DNA of 63,574 bases from positions 1-63,574 of the IMG/VR virus record IMGVR_UViG_3300042400_001354; one strand, written 5' to 3'. Below are positions 37,977-46,226 of this stretch, piece after piece (position 1 is the first letter of the stretch; the number at the start of each line of letters is the position of its first letter). The notes below the pieces were generated by a model that was given only the letters and a program-made list of their open reading frames with translations, was not told the DNA's origin and searched no databases. This DNA comes from a virus. The position numbers and the translations under genes were made by a program.

Positions 37977-39694
37977 TGTATAACCTTCATTTTAGAGAAA
38001 TTTTTAAGTTTTTCAAATTTTAAAACTGTATCAAATTTATCGGAAACTTGATCAGATTTATGACTAATAACAAAAATATTTGTATTTTTATCTACTGATG
38101 ATAATAAATTCATAAACACATCAGTTCCAGTAGTATCTAGAGATCCATCCATAATTTCGTCAAGAATTAACAAATTAGTGTTTACAGAATTTTTTAATCT
38201 AGCTAATTGTCTAAAAGAAAATAGAATAGCTAAATCTAATCTGGTTTTTTCTCCTTCAGAAAAATTAGCGTAAGTAAATTCGTCCCGATGTCTTGATTTA
38301 ATTAACTCTTCAAAATTTTCGTTAATATTAAAATTAACAAAAAAATCTAATTGAGTTAGATATTGATTTATATATTTGTTAAGAATTGGTAAGTATTGTT
38401 TAATAATTCTAGTTTTGATACCGCCATCTTTTAACATTACAGATATAAAATCGTAATAACTTTTTTTATTTATATATTCTTCATATCTTTCAACGTAAAC
38501 GTCTAAACTATCAACTAGTCCTTGAAGAGTATCTGAATCCGTTTCATTAACACTAACTGGATTTTGTATAGAATGAATTTCCTCAGAAACTAATTTTATA
38601 TATTTTTGTGCTGAACGAATATTTGAATTTTTATCTAAAATAATACTATTATTATTAGCAATTTTATTATTAATTTGTTTTATTTCAGATAATCTTTGCT
38701 TTCCAGCATTGTATTCATCAATTAATTTTTGCTCGCCAAGTTCCAATTCTTGTAATTTTAAACTATTAGTAGATATAGTTTGCAGTTTAAAAGTTTCGTT
38801 AATTGTTTGTTTGCATGTTGGGCAATTATCATTATCATGATAAAATTCATTTTCTTTTTTTATTTTAGAGATACTACCTTTTAACTTTACGCTAATGTTA
38901 GATAATTTTGTCTGTTTACTTTCTAGGGAATCTAGATCAGAAATTTGAGCAGTTAAATTTGCATTTTCTTTTAACAATTCTTGAACAGTTTTTTGTAACT
39001 CTTCAACTTCAACAAAAGTATTTGCAATAATTTCTTGTTTTCTTAAAATTAATTGCTCAGAAACAGTTTTATTTTGTTTAATATTTTGTTTTTGAAGTTC
39101 AATTTTATCTTTAAACAATTCGATATTATATTTGCAATCTTGAACTGCATCTTTTATACTAGACAATTTATCTTTAACTATAGAATTCATATTAGAGAAA
39201 ATTTGAATATCTAATAAATCCTCGATAACTGAGCGTCTATCACTAGCCGATAATTGCATAAAAGGAGTATATCTAGCAGAACCCAATATCACCACCTGAG
39301 TAAAAGATTTATAGCTCATTTTGAGGATATAACGTTCTAATTGCTCTTGGTAATCTTTTACTTTTGCGTCTTGTTTAACTAATACATCATTACAATACAC
39401 CTCAAAAATATTAGGTTTTATTCCACGAATAATTTTATAATTATTAACCCCAATAGAAAATTCTATTTCAGTAACTAATTCTGATTTGTTTATGGAGTTT
39501 AACAAACCATTTTTATTAATTTTTCTAAAAGGTTTTCCATATAAAGCAAATGTAATTGCATCTATAGCACAAGATTTTCCATTACCATTTTTTCCACATA
39601 ATAATGTTGTGTTATGAGTATTAAGAGAAATTTCTGTAAATGCATTACCATAAGATAAAAAATTTTTAAACCTAACTTTTTTAAAAATTACCAT
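37973..39694 (-). CDS. 46: Recombination nuclease subunit gp46 (SbcC/Rad50 type)
   Basis: 573 residues. Walker A GKNGNGKS (34-41), long coiled coils broken by a zinc hook CPTC (about residue 293), signature SEGEKTRLDLAILF and Walker B LLILDEIMDGSLD. With gp47 it resects DNA ends for recombination-dependent replication and degrades host DNA. T4 gp46 is 560 residues. Confidence 0.95.
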   Translation of the reverse strand: MVIFKKVRFKNFLSYGNAFTEISLNTHNTTLLCGKNGNGKSCAIDAITFALYGKPFRKINKNGLLNSINKSELVTEIEFSIGVNNYKIIRGIKPNIFEVYCNDVLVKQDAKVKDYQEQLERYILKMSYKSFTQVVILGSARYTPFMQLSASDRRSVIEDLLDIQIFSNMNSIVKDKLSSIKDAVQDCKYNIELFKDKIELQKQNIKQNKTVSEQLILRKQEIIANTFVEVEELQKTVQELLKENANLTAQISDLDSLESKQTKLSNISVKLKGSISKIKKENEFYHDNDNCPTCKQTINETFKLQTISTNSLKLQELELGEQKLIDEYNAGKQRLSEIKQINNKIANNNSIILDKNSNIRSAQKYIKLVSEEIHSIQNPVSVNETDSDTLQGLVDSLDVYVERYEEYINKKSYYDFISVMLKDGGIKTRIIKQYLPILNKYINQYLTQLDFFVNFNINENFEELIKSRHRDEFTYANFSEGEKTRLDLAILFSFRQLARLKNSVNTNLLILDEIMDGSLDTTGTDVFMNLLSSVDKNTNIFVISHKSDQVSDKFDTVLKFEKLKNFSKMKVIQ

Positions 39695-40761
39695 TATTCA
39701 ACCTGCATAGCTTCATTATATAAATTAAACATCATAGTTTTTAACCTAATTTTATCTAATTCTTGGTGATTTATACTATCAATATATTTGTATGTTATAG
39801 TTAACGTATCATCAGTTTCGTCAATATCTTCTACAATTTCAAGATCAATAATTTCTTCAATTATCGAAACATCAATTGGAGAATATTGATAAACTTGATC
39901 AATAAATAAATCAAATAAATAAGGATTAGTTTTATTTTTTATCTGAATTTTTACATATTTATCAACAATACTGTGTTTAAGAAATTGTTTATCCAAATAA
40001 ACTGACTGTATCACATCAGGTTCACCAGAATCATCATATAACACTTTAGAAAAAATAGAATATGGATTTTCAATAGTTTCTAGAGTTCTAGTTTCTAAAT
40101 CATAAACTCTAAATCCTTTTTGATCATCAAAATCCTGCCAAGTTATTTCATAAGGTGTTCCGATATATTCAATATTACCACGTTTTGATGCGTGATGATA
40201 ATGACCTGACAATACTCGTTCATAATTTGAAAACGTCGCAGCAGATAATCCATGTTCAGACAAAATACTGTTTTGATACATTTTAAACCCTTCTACCTCA
40301 AAATGACCTACGCACATATGAGAAGTATCATTTTTTATGAAATCCAAACACTCAGTATAATTTTCTTTACAAATCCAGGGGATAACTGAAATATCAAATA
40401 TTTTTAATTGAGTTGGTTTTTTTATTACAGTAACATTTTTAAATTGTTTTAAAAATAATTCACTAGAACTAACTGATAAAGATTCTCGATAATAGAGATC
40501 GTGATTACCCAACAAAGTAATCAATTCTATATCCAATTCATCAAACCTAGAAAAAAAATATCTCTTTGCTTCATCTAAAGTATAATGATTACTGTATTTT
40601 CTACGATCAAAAATATCACCTAATTGTATTACAGTTTTGATATTATTTTCTATAAGATAAGGAAAAAATATATTAGTATAGAATTTATCAAAAAATTCAT
40701 GAAAATGTTGACTGTCGCATCTAGCACCTAGATGCGCGTCCCCTAGAAAAACTATTTGCAT
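39694..40761 (-). CDS. 47: Recombination nuclease subunit gp47 (SbcD/Mre11 type)
   Basis: 355 residues with calcineurin-type phosphoesterase motifs in order: GDAHLGAR, LGDIFDRR, LLGNHDLYYR, CVGHFEVEG and SGHYHHAS. Metal-dependent nuclease partner of gp46. The gene overlaps gene 55 upstream and ends at the gene 46 start. T4 gp47 is 339 residues. Confidence 0.95.
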   Translation of the reverse strand: MQIVFLGDAHLGARCDSQHFHEFFDKFYTNIFFPYLIENNIKTVIQLGDIFDRRKYSNHYTLDEAKRYFFSRFDELDIELITLLGNHDLYYRESLSVSSSELFLKQFKNVTVIKKPTQLKIFDISVIPWICKENYTECLDFIKNDTSHMCVGHFEVEGFKMYQNSILSEHGLSAATFSNYERVLSGHYHHASKRGNIEYIGTPYEITWQDFDDQKGFRVYDLETRTLETIENPYSIFSKVLYDDSGEPDVIQSVYLDKQFLKHSIVDKYVKIQIKNKTNPYLFDLFIDQVYQYSPIDVSIIEEIIDLEIVEDIDETDDTLTITYKYIDSINHQELDKIRLKTMMFNLYNEAMQVE

Positions 40762-41417
40762 TCTTCACCTATAAAATTTTCAACACCAAAAAGTTTTTTG
40801 TTTTTGGGTTTTATTGGTTTCGACGATTTTTTAAATTCAGTTTGTTCAAATTTTTGAATAAAATCGTACATATTTTCATAAACTTCCAATTGTTTAATCT
40901 GACCATCACCCAATTCTAACAATTCAGCTTCATCAAGAATACCAAAATTTTCTGTGGCTTTATATTTTATATATTGTTGTTTTTTTTCTTTTTGGATTCT
41001 ACGCACAAAACACCACCAAAGAATTTGCGTAAAATAAGCAAAAGGATTTTTAGTTTTTTCAGTGTCAAAATTTCTAAAATATGTTAGACAATTTTCTATA
41101 CCATCAGCAATCATTTCGTCTTTATACGAGTAACCAAAAAAATTAGGTCTACGTGCTAACCCCTCAGCTAATTTTATAAAACATTCACCAATATAATTTG
41201 GAATCCTTGGTTCAGGTTTCCCTGAATTTGCAGCAACAATACATTCTTCTTTGTATTTTACAAGAGCATCACAAAAATCAGCATTATTAATATAGTTTTT
41301 AGGTATTTTTTTCTTTTTAGTTTTAACAGGGATTAAGTCTTCTTCAATATCAAGTATTGAATCTAAATCAATAGTTTCTTCTTTAGGTACAGCAAATTCA
41401 AATTTTAACTCTTCCAT
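40752..41417 (-). CDS. 55: Late-transcription sigma factor gp55
   Basis: 221 residues. The core (IPNYIGECFIKLAEGLARRPNF, SYKDEMIADGIENCL, NPFAYFTQILWWCFVRRIQKEKK) matches T4 gp55, which directs host RNA polymerase to TATAAATA late promoters. The end KLFGVENFIGEE may be the clamp-contacting peptide (T4: SLDFLYE). Start 41417 has GGAG at good spacing; ATG 41429 is also open. Promoter at 41445-41473. Confidence 0.9.
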   Translation of the reverse strand: MEELKFEFAVPKEETIDLDSILDIEEDLIPVKTKKKKIPKNYINNADFCDALVKYKEECIVAANSGKPEPRIPNYIGECFIKLAEGLARRPNFFGYSYKDEMIADGIENCLTYFRNFDTEKTKNPFAYFTQILWWCFVRRIQKEKKQQYIKYKATENFGILDEAELLELGDGQIKQLEVYENMYDFIQKFEQTEFKKSSKPIKPKNKKLFGVENFIGEECK

Positions 41418-41444
41418 ACGATACTCCATGTTTAATATAACTCT

Positions 41445-41473
41445 ATTATACTATATTAAAGCTAAAAAAGCAA
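41445..41473 (-). promoter_or_regulatory. Sigma70-type promoter for genes 55-47-46
   Basis: Minus strand: TTGCTT (41473-41468), 17-nt spacer ending ATAG, TATAAT (41450-41445). Confidence 0.78.
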
Positions 41474-41524
41474 GTAATTAGTAATTTATTCGTAATATAA
41501 TTTTAATATGTTGTATAATATGTC

Positions 41525-41576
41525 GTCAAGCACTTTTTGTTTAAGAAAAACAATAACTTATAAAAAAGTGCTTGAC
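41525..41576. repeat. 14-bp inverted repeat with divergent -35 elements
   Basis: GTCAAGCACTTTTT (41525-41538) and AAAAAGTGCTTGAC (41563-41576), 24-nt spacer. Each arm ends in TTGAC pointing outward. The right one belongs to the plus promoter at 41572; the left one could pair with TAAAAT (41505-41500, 18-nt spacer) as a weak minus promoter. Also a possible regulator-binding site. Confidence 0.7.
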
Positions 41577-41600
41577 ATAAAAGAAAATGTAAGGTAATAT
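41572..41600 (+). promoter_or_regulatory. Plus-strand promoter into a non-coding gap
   Basis: TTGACA (41572-41577), 17-nt spacer, TAATAT (41595-41600). It points toward 41607-41713, where no plus-strand gene exists, so the product would be a short RNA or antisense transcript to the gene at 41714. Confidence 0.65.
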
Positions 41601-41606
41601 ACTCAT

Positions 41607-41710
41607 TAAGGGTTTTTGCTAGAACTTCGTCTAATACTTGTTCTAGACAAAAAATTGATTACAGATAAAGTTTCTGCGCAGCAGATCCCCGAAGTGCAAC
41701 GAAGGGGATT
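41607..41710 (+). ncRNA. Candidate structured small RNA
   Basis: About 100 nt after the plus promoter with three hairpins: CTAGAAC/GTTCTAG (41619-41646), TCTGC-GCA-GCAGA (41673-41685) and ATCCCC/GGGGAT (41685-41709). An alternative GTCTA/TAGAC pairing (41629-41648) competes with the first. No ORF. The strand is inferred from the promoter; no U-tract terminator is seen. It lies between gene 55 and the Sm-like gene at 41714. Confidence 0.45.
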
Positions 41711-41713
41711 AAA

Positions 41714-42085
41714 TTAATGAATTGTTTCTCCATCTGGAACTATAGCATCTTCTATAGTTTGTTTGATTTTTTCTGATAATTCTGATCCAGGTTCTGCTTC
41801 ATCTAATATTTCATCTAAATAACGATAACCAAAACTTTTAGATGCATAAGTAGTAAACAAAACATGATCCCTAGAAAAAGATACTTCCTGGATAGGAAAA
41901 GCTTCTTTAGGCATCCAGTCAACTACAATTAATTCTTCAACCCCCAACTCTACATCAATTGATGGATAAAATGTTTTAGGATGTTTAACTACAATAGTAT
42001 TTTGTTTATAATCTTCAAAACAAAAAGCAATTAAATCTTCACCAGTTTTTAATCTAACGATTTTTATATCAAATATTTCTTTCAT
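41714..42085 (-). CDS. Sm-like small beta protein (paralog of 27561)
   Basis: 123 residues. IKIVRLKTGEDLIAFCFED, IVVKHPKTFYPS and an amphipathic acidic C-terminus (SELSEKIKQTIEDAIVPDGE). Shares the TGED motif and strand order with the gene at 27561, so probably an Sm-like RNA-binding or oligomeric protein. It lies directly beside the candidate small RNA at 41607, an intriguing pairing. Overlaps the uvsW stop. Confidence 0.6.
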   Translation of the reverse strand: MKEIFDIKIVRLKTGEDLIAFCFEDYKQNTIVVKHPKTFYPSIDVELGVEELIVVDWMPKEAFPIQEVSFSRDHVLFTTYASKSFGYRYLDEILDEAEPGSELSEKIKQTIEDAIVPDGETIH

Positions 42086-43587
42086 AAGGATTCCATATTA
42101 ACATTAATTATTTTAAAATCAAACTTTTCTTCATTATATATTTTTACACGTTCGTAAAAATGAGTTAAAGTGTAATTTTGATGTTTTTTATATCTTAAAT
42201 CATCAGCAAAATCATATAATACAGCTTTATTTTTATTTTCGTTTAACCTTAGAACACGACCAATTGCTTGAAGATTTCTAACTCTTGATTTGCTTGGACT
42301 AGCAAAAATAATATTATGTAAATTTTTAATATTAGTTCCAGTAGAAACTGTACCAACACTACCTATTAAAATAACATTATTTTGTGTTTCCATTGCTTTT
42401 CTAATAGATTCTCTTTCCTCAGCTTTTATATTTCCATGAATATAATAAATTTGTTTATCGGCTGCATATTTTGATTTAGAAATTAAATCGTACAATACAT
42501 CTCCGTGTTTCTCAACATATTGATAGAGTAATAATGTATTACCTTTTAAACTAAGAACTAAATTTTTTATAAATTTATTTCTTTCTGGATTAGAAATTAA
42601 ATATTCTAATTCTTGTGGATATTTTAATTTTTGTGTTAATTTGGTTAGGTGTTCTGGATATTTTAAAACTAAACATTTAATGGCTAATTCAGTGACCTGT
42701 TTTTTCTCCATTAATTCTTTAGTTGTAATTACTTTTTTAACTGGACCAAATAAACTTTCTAATTGAAGAGAATGTATTTTTTGTCCATTTAATGTACCTG
42801 TAACACCAACTCTATAATCAGCATTAACACATTTAGATATAATATCTGTTAACGATTTAGCTGCAGCTAAATGACATTCATCAGTTAATACAAAATCGAA
42901 TTGTTCGAAATATGATTTATCTTTTATATTTTGTAATGATTGCCATGTACTAATATACAATGAATTGTGGGCTACTTTATCTTTACCTGCAAAGATAGTG
43001 TGAATTTCATTATGAGCATCCCAACCATTATGTGAAGAATAGTCTGCAAAATCTGATGTTAACTGATGACATAAACTTGTATTTGGAACTAATAACAACC
43101 CTTTTTTCTTTTTATTTTGAAGTAGATACCTAACTATAATATACAGAATGCAACTTTTCCCGCTGGAAGTTGGACTCAATAAAACTAATCTTTTATTGTT
43201 GAGAAAATTTAATATTCCATTAAATTGATAATCTCTAACTTCTATTTTATTGTTATTAGAATGTATATTTAATTCAGAAATAAATTTATGTAATTCTAAA
43301 GACTGGATCGGATTATATTTTTCAACATAATTATATTTAATAGAATATTCTCTGTCTGTACAAAATGCTTCAAGTTGATTTAATAAACCAATATAAAATT
43401 CAACATCACCATTTGGTAATATTTTTGCTAGACGAATTTTTCCGTCCCATAATCTGCTTTTGTATGCAGGCATAAATTTATAACCTGTAGCAAAAAATGC
43501 AAAATAATCATTTAATTCTTGCGCAATACTTTTATTGCATTTTAAAATAGCATATGTTTCATTATATTTTTCTACTTCAATTATCAT
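42082..43587 (-). CDS. uvsW: UvsW RNA-DNA/recombination helicase
   Basis: Superfamily 2 helicase, 501 residues (T4 UvsW 503). Motif I SPTSSGKS (about 140), motif II DECH (about 234), motif III GVTGTL, motif VI QAIGRVLRL. The N-terminal domain (FATGYKFMPAYKSRLWDGKI) is typical of UvsW. Removes R-loops and remodels branched DNA, switching replication from origin-dependent to recombination-dependent. Next to uvsY as in T4. Confidence 0.95.
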   Translation of the reverse strand: MIIEVEKYNETYAILKCNKSIAQELNDYFAFFATGYKFMPAYKSRLWDGKIRLAKILPNGDVEFYIGLLNQLEAFCTDREYSIKYNYVEKYNPIQSLELHKFISELNIHSNNNKIEVRDYQFNGILNFLNNKRLVLLSPTSSGKSCILYIIVRYLLQNKKKKGLLLVPNTSLCHQLTSDFADYSSHNGWDAHNEIHTIFAGKDKVAHNSLYISTWQSLQNIKDKSYFEQFDFVLTDECHLAAAKSLTDIISKCVNADYRVGVTGTLNGQKIHSLQLESLFGPVKKVITTKELMEKKQVTELAIKCLVLKYPEHLTKLTQKLKYPQELEYLISNPERNKFIKNLVLSLKGNTLLLYQYVEKHGDVLYDLISKSKYAADKQIYYIHGNIKAEERESIRKAMETQNNVILIGSVGTVSTGTNIKNLHNIIFASPSKSRVRNLQAIGRVLRLNENKNKAVLYDFADDLRYKKHQNYTLTHFYERVKIYNEEKFDFKIINVNMESL

Positions 43588-43685
43588 TTAATTTCCTGAT
43601 AAAATTGTTCAATTTTTGTGATAGTTTCTATTTCCATTAGCCACTTTGTAATTTTTTCTCGTATATACGCATAAACGTAGAACAT
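43584..43685 (-). CDS. 33-residue protein between uvsY and uvsW
   Basis: ATG 43685 just after the uvsY stop; TGA overlaps the uvsW ATG (ATGA). Sequence MFYVYAYIREKITKWLMEIE... is helical. Position recalls T4 uvsY.-1, another tiny gene, but similarity cannot be judged by eye. Confidence 0.5.
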   Translation of the reverse strand: MFYVYAYIREKITKWLMEIETITKIEQFYQEIK

Positions 43686-43688
43686 AAA

Positions 43689-44132
43689 TTAATATGATCC
43701 TTGTAAAAACCGTTGATGAGTGCAATATTCTTTTAATTGGAATGTTCTACTGTGAAGTTCTTTTATGATAGCCTCGCAAATAAATATTGCTTCTTCATAG
43801 TACGCTTTTTTTTCTAACAACTTAATAAGAAAATCGTCTGCTTCTAAGTATGTATCTATATTACTTTTGGTTCCGATTCTTAATTCAAATTGATCCCAAC
43901 CATATTCATCCAGAGTTTCTTTATCTAGATTTCCTAGGTAATATTCTTTACGAATTTTCTTCATCCTTGCATGATCGAATTTCGCTTTTTGTGCCGCTAG
44001 TCTATGTTGAGATAAAATTTCAACATATTTTGCGTGTAGTATTGGTATATTAATTAATTCTTGGTGAGGTTTTGATTCGTCAATTTGACTATCTATTTTC
44101 CACAATTCTATAATTTTTTCAAGTTTTATCAT
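43689..44132 (-). CDS. uvsY: UvsY recombination mediator
   Basis: 147 residues, all-helical and charged. Length, central basic region (HRLAAQKAKFDHARMKKIRKEYYLG), EADDFLIKLL and position beside uvsW fit T4 UvsY (137 residues), which loads UvsX on gp32-coated single-stranded DNA. Identification rests on context plus partial pattern match. Confidence 0.8.
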   Translation of the reverse strand: MIKLEKIIELWKIDSQIDESKPHQELINIPILHAKYVEILSQHRLAAQKAKFDHARMKKIRKEYYLGNLDKETLDEYGWDQFELRIGTKSNIDTYLEADDFLIKLLEKKAYYEEAIFICEAIIKELHSRTFQLKEYCTHQRFLQGSY

Positions 44133-44174
44133 ATTTAAATCTCAAAAGTTCATTTTAAATTTATATAGGTATTT

Positions 44175-44705
44175 TTATATTCGTGTTATATCGTATCTTT
44201 TAAATTTAAATATTGCTGTTGCAGTAATAGTTTGTTCCGACCCAATCCTAATATCAAATGGAATACCTGACACTTGAATTGGAAATAAATCTATAAAATG
44301 AAATTTCGTTTTTGGTGTGTTATTTGCCGCCAACGTAATTAATTCAGCATCAGAATATTGTGGATATTGAGATTTTTCGGAAAATCTTGTTTGTAACTTT
44401 AAATTTTGCCTTTCGTCAAACGATTCAGGGAAAGCTATACCTCTCATCCAATCATGAATTTGTGTCCATGATTCTAACTCCTCATCAACCAAAAATTCAA
44501 TATTTAAAGTCTCGTATACTAATTTATCGCCAGGAATGTTTAAATCTGAAAAAGGTGTTGCTTGTATAGAATTTTGTGTTGAAATTCCAGGAATATTAGC
44601 TGTTTGACAGAAAAATTGTGTTGATGTTATTCTTGGTAGAGAAAATATAAATTTAGCTGATTGTAATAAATCTGTATTACAGACAGAAACATCTTTAGCA
44701 GACAT
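44175..44705 (-). CDS. Tail-tube-like structural protein (gp19 paralog)
   Basis: 176 residues. Beta-rich tube fold cues: SAKFIFSLPRITSTQFFCQTANIPG at the start, PGDKLVYETLNIEFLVDEE, WMRGIAFPES and a hydrophobic strand at the end. A similar gp19-like virion protein is found beside uvsY in aquatic T4-like phages. Distinct from gene 19 at 53661. Late promoter TATAAATA 35 nt upstream supports a virion role, perhaps at tail end or baseplate. Confidence 0.8.
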   Translation of the reverse strand: MSAKDVSVCNTDLLQSAKFIFSLPRITSTQFFCQTANIPGISTQNSIQATPFSDLNIPGDKLVYETLNIEFLVDEELESWTQIHDWMRGIAFPESFDERQNLKLQTRFSEKSQYPQYSDAELITLAANNTPKTKFHFIDLFPIQVSGIPFDIRIGSEQTITATAIFKFKRYDITRI

Positions 44706-44739
44706 TAATTTTTCCTTGTTAGCAATTATAATTAATAAC

Positions 44740-44747
44740 TATTTATA
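44740..44747 (-). promoter_or_regulatory. T4-type late promoter for tube paralog
   Basis: TATAAATA on the minus strand, 35 nt before ATG 44705. A second TATAAATA on the same strand at 44795-44788 lies within the opposing early promoter. Confidence 0.7.
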
Positions 44748-44773
44748 AAATTCTAAATAATTTAAAAAATTGC

Positions 44774-44802
44774 TTTACAAAAAACGATATTTATAGTAAA
44801 CT
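44774..44802 (+). promoter_or_regulatory. Plus-strand promoter of the dioxygenase-glycosyltransferase cassette
   Basis: TTTACA (44774-44779), 17-nt spacer ending ATAG, TAAACT (44797-44802). Same family as the minus-strand early promoters. A palindrome TTATAGTAAACTATAA covers the -10 (44791-44806) and could be an operator. Confidence 0.68.
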
Positions 44803-44833
44803 ATAACTGTATAGAACAATGGAGTAAACACAA

Positions 44834-46216
44834 ATGGTACAAGTAGTTGTATTGAAAGAAAATGAAGTAAAACCTAGACCTGATTTAGTAGGTAAATGGT
44901 TAGATCACACACATTACCACACGTTAATTGAAGATGATATAGATATTTACCTTCCACCGGACTGCGCAGACTTTACAGCTGACGAAAATTGTGATAATAA
45001 TTTAAATTGTAGCGGTTGTTTAAAGGGGTTGTCTGAAAAAAATATCGTCTTTAAATTTAGAAAAAATTTCTTTACCCAAGAAGAAGCAGATGCAGCTTAT
45101 GCTGGGTTAAGAGATGCGGCAGTAGAAACTCAAAATCGTGGTGTAGCTGGTGGACCAAGAACTGATAAATGTGGTGGTAGAGATTGGGTTACTGACGAAC
45201 AATTTGATTTGTTGGAATTTTTTGCATATAAAAATACAACCTCTATTTTTGGTGAATATAATCCAAAATCTGAAGTTAATGCAATTAAAGCAAAATACAA
45301 ATCATTAAAATCTGATGATAGTCGTGGTGTTGTTTGGTTGGTGGAACAAATTAAAGCAGAGAATTTTGTATTTAATGATTTTATTGATTTATTATGCGAA
45401 TTGTCTATTGAAGAAGCAAAAAGAAAAGCATTACACGTTTTAGATAAAATGATAAGTAAAACAACATACGCTAATGTTGTTAATTCTGGTATTGCTGGTT
45501 GGTATGATAGATATCCTAGAATACCATATGGTAGACCAACAACTTATACTAGAGATAATGCAGAAAAATTTGCTAAGGCGTATCCATTTTTGCAATCTTT
45601 ATCTAAAGGGTTTCAAGATTTGTTACCTTGGAGGTATGGAAATCAAAAACGTGCTGCAGAATCAATCGATAGTCGTTTTGTTGTACCTGGAACTCCATTT
45701 ACAACAATTACAGTAAATAAAAATTTCCGTACAGCTGCCCATTATGATCCTGCTAATATGGAAGACGGTTTTGCTAATCTTTGTGTTATGTCAAATAATG
45801 ACGCATTTAACGGATGTTATTTGGTATTTCCTGAAATTGGTTATGCAGTAAATGTTAGACCTAGAGATCTATTATTAGTAAATAATCAAGCTGGATTACA
45901 TGGAAATACTGAATTAGAATTAAAAGACCCTAATGCTGAGAGAATTAGTATGATTGCCTTTTTTCATGAAGGTATGTTAACATTAGGTTCGTACGATTAC
46001 GAAAATACTCGCAAAGAATTTATTGATAGTAGAAGATTAAATCCTGATCATCCAGAACAAAGATATCGTTGGAATGGTATTAGTCCAGGAGTATGGGAAT
46101 CAGATGAATGGATCGATTATCTATTAAATCAACCGTATGGTAAAGAGTGGTTAGAAAAATATCATCCAGATTTATTTGATCGTAGATATGGTTTTAGTTT
46201 ACAAGATTTTTTCTAA
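44834..46216 (+). CDS. TET/JBP-family 2-oxoglutarate/Fe(II) dioxygenase
   Basis: 460 residues. The C-terminal half has a TET/JBP-type double-stranded beta-helix: ITVNKNFRTAAHYDPAN gives the iron ligands H303-x-D305, CYLVFPEIGYAVNVRPRDLLL is the family's characteristic strand set, GLHGN gives H356, and ERISMIAF places R370 to bind 2-oxoglutarate. TET/JBP enzymes oxidise 5-methylcytosine or thymine in DNA to the hydroxymethyl base. The N-terminus has four Cys (DC...NC...NCSGC), a possible zinc site. The last residues SLQDFF resemble a sliding-clamp-binding peptide. Followed 10 nt later by a glycosyltransferase, forming a two-gene modification cassette with RBS GGAG. Confidence 0.85.
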   Translation: MVQVVVLKENEVKPRPDLVGKWLDHTHYHTLIEDDIDIYLPPDCADFTADENCDNNLNCSGCLKGLSEKNIVFKFRKNFFTQEEADAAYAGLRDAAVETQNRGVAGGPRTDKCGGRDWVTDEQFDLLEFFAYKNTTSIFGEYNPKSEVNAIKAKYKSLKSDDSRGVVWLVEQIKAENFVFNDFIDLLCELSIEEAKRKALHVLDKMISKTTYANVVNSGIAGWYDRYPRIPYGRPTTYTRDNAEKFAKAYPFLQSLSKGFQDLLPWRYGNQKRAAESIDSRFVVPGTPFTTITVNKNFRTAAHYDPANMEDGFANLCVMSNNDAFNGCYLVFPEIGYAVNVRPRDLLLVNNQAGLHGNTELELKDPNAERISMIAFFHEGMLTLGSYDYENTRKEFIDSRRLNPDHPEQRYRWNGISPGVWESDEWIDYLLNQPYGKEWLEKYHPDLFDRRYGFSLQDFF

Positions 46217-46226
46217 GGAATTTTAA

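Noticed and set aside
38467-38474. TATAAATA inside gene 46
   Set aside because: Within coding sequence with no downstream start at late-promoter distance; expected by chance in AT-rich DNA.
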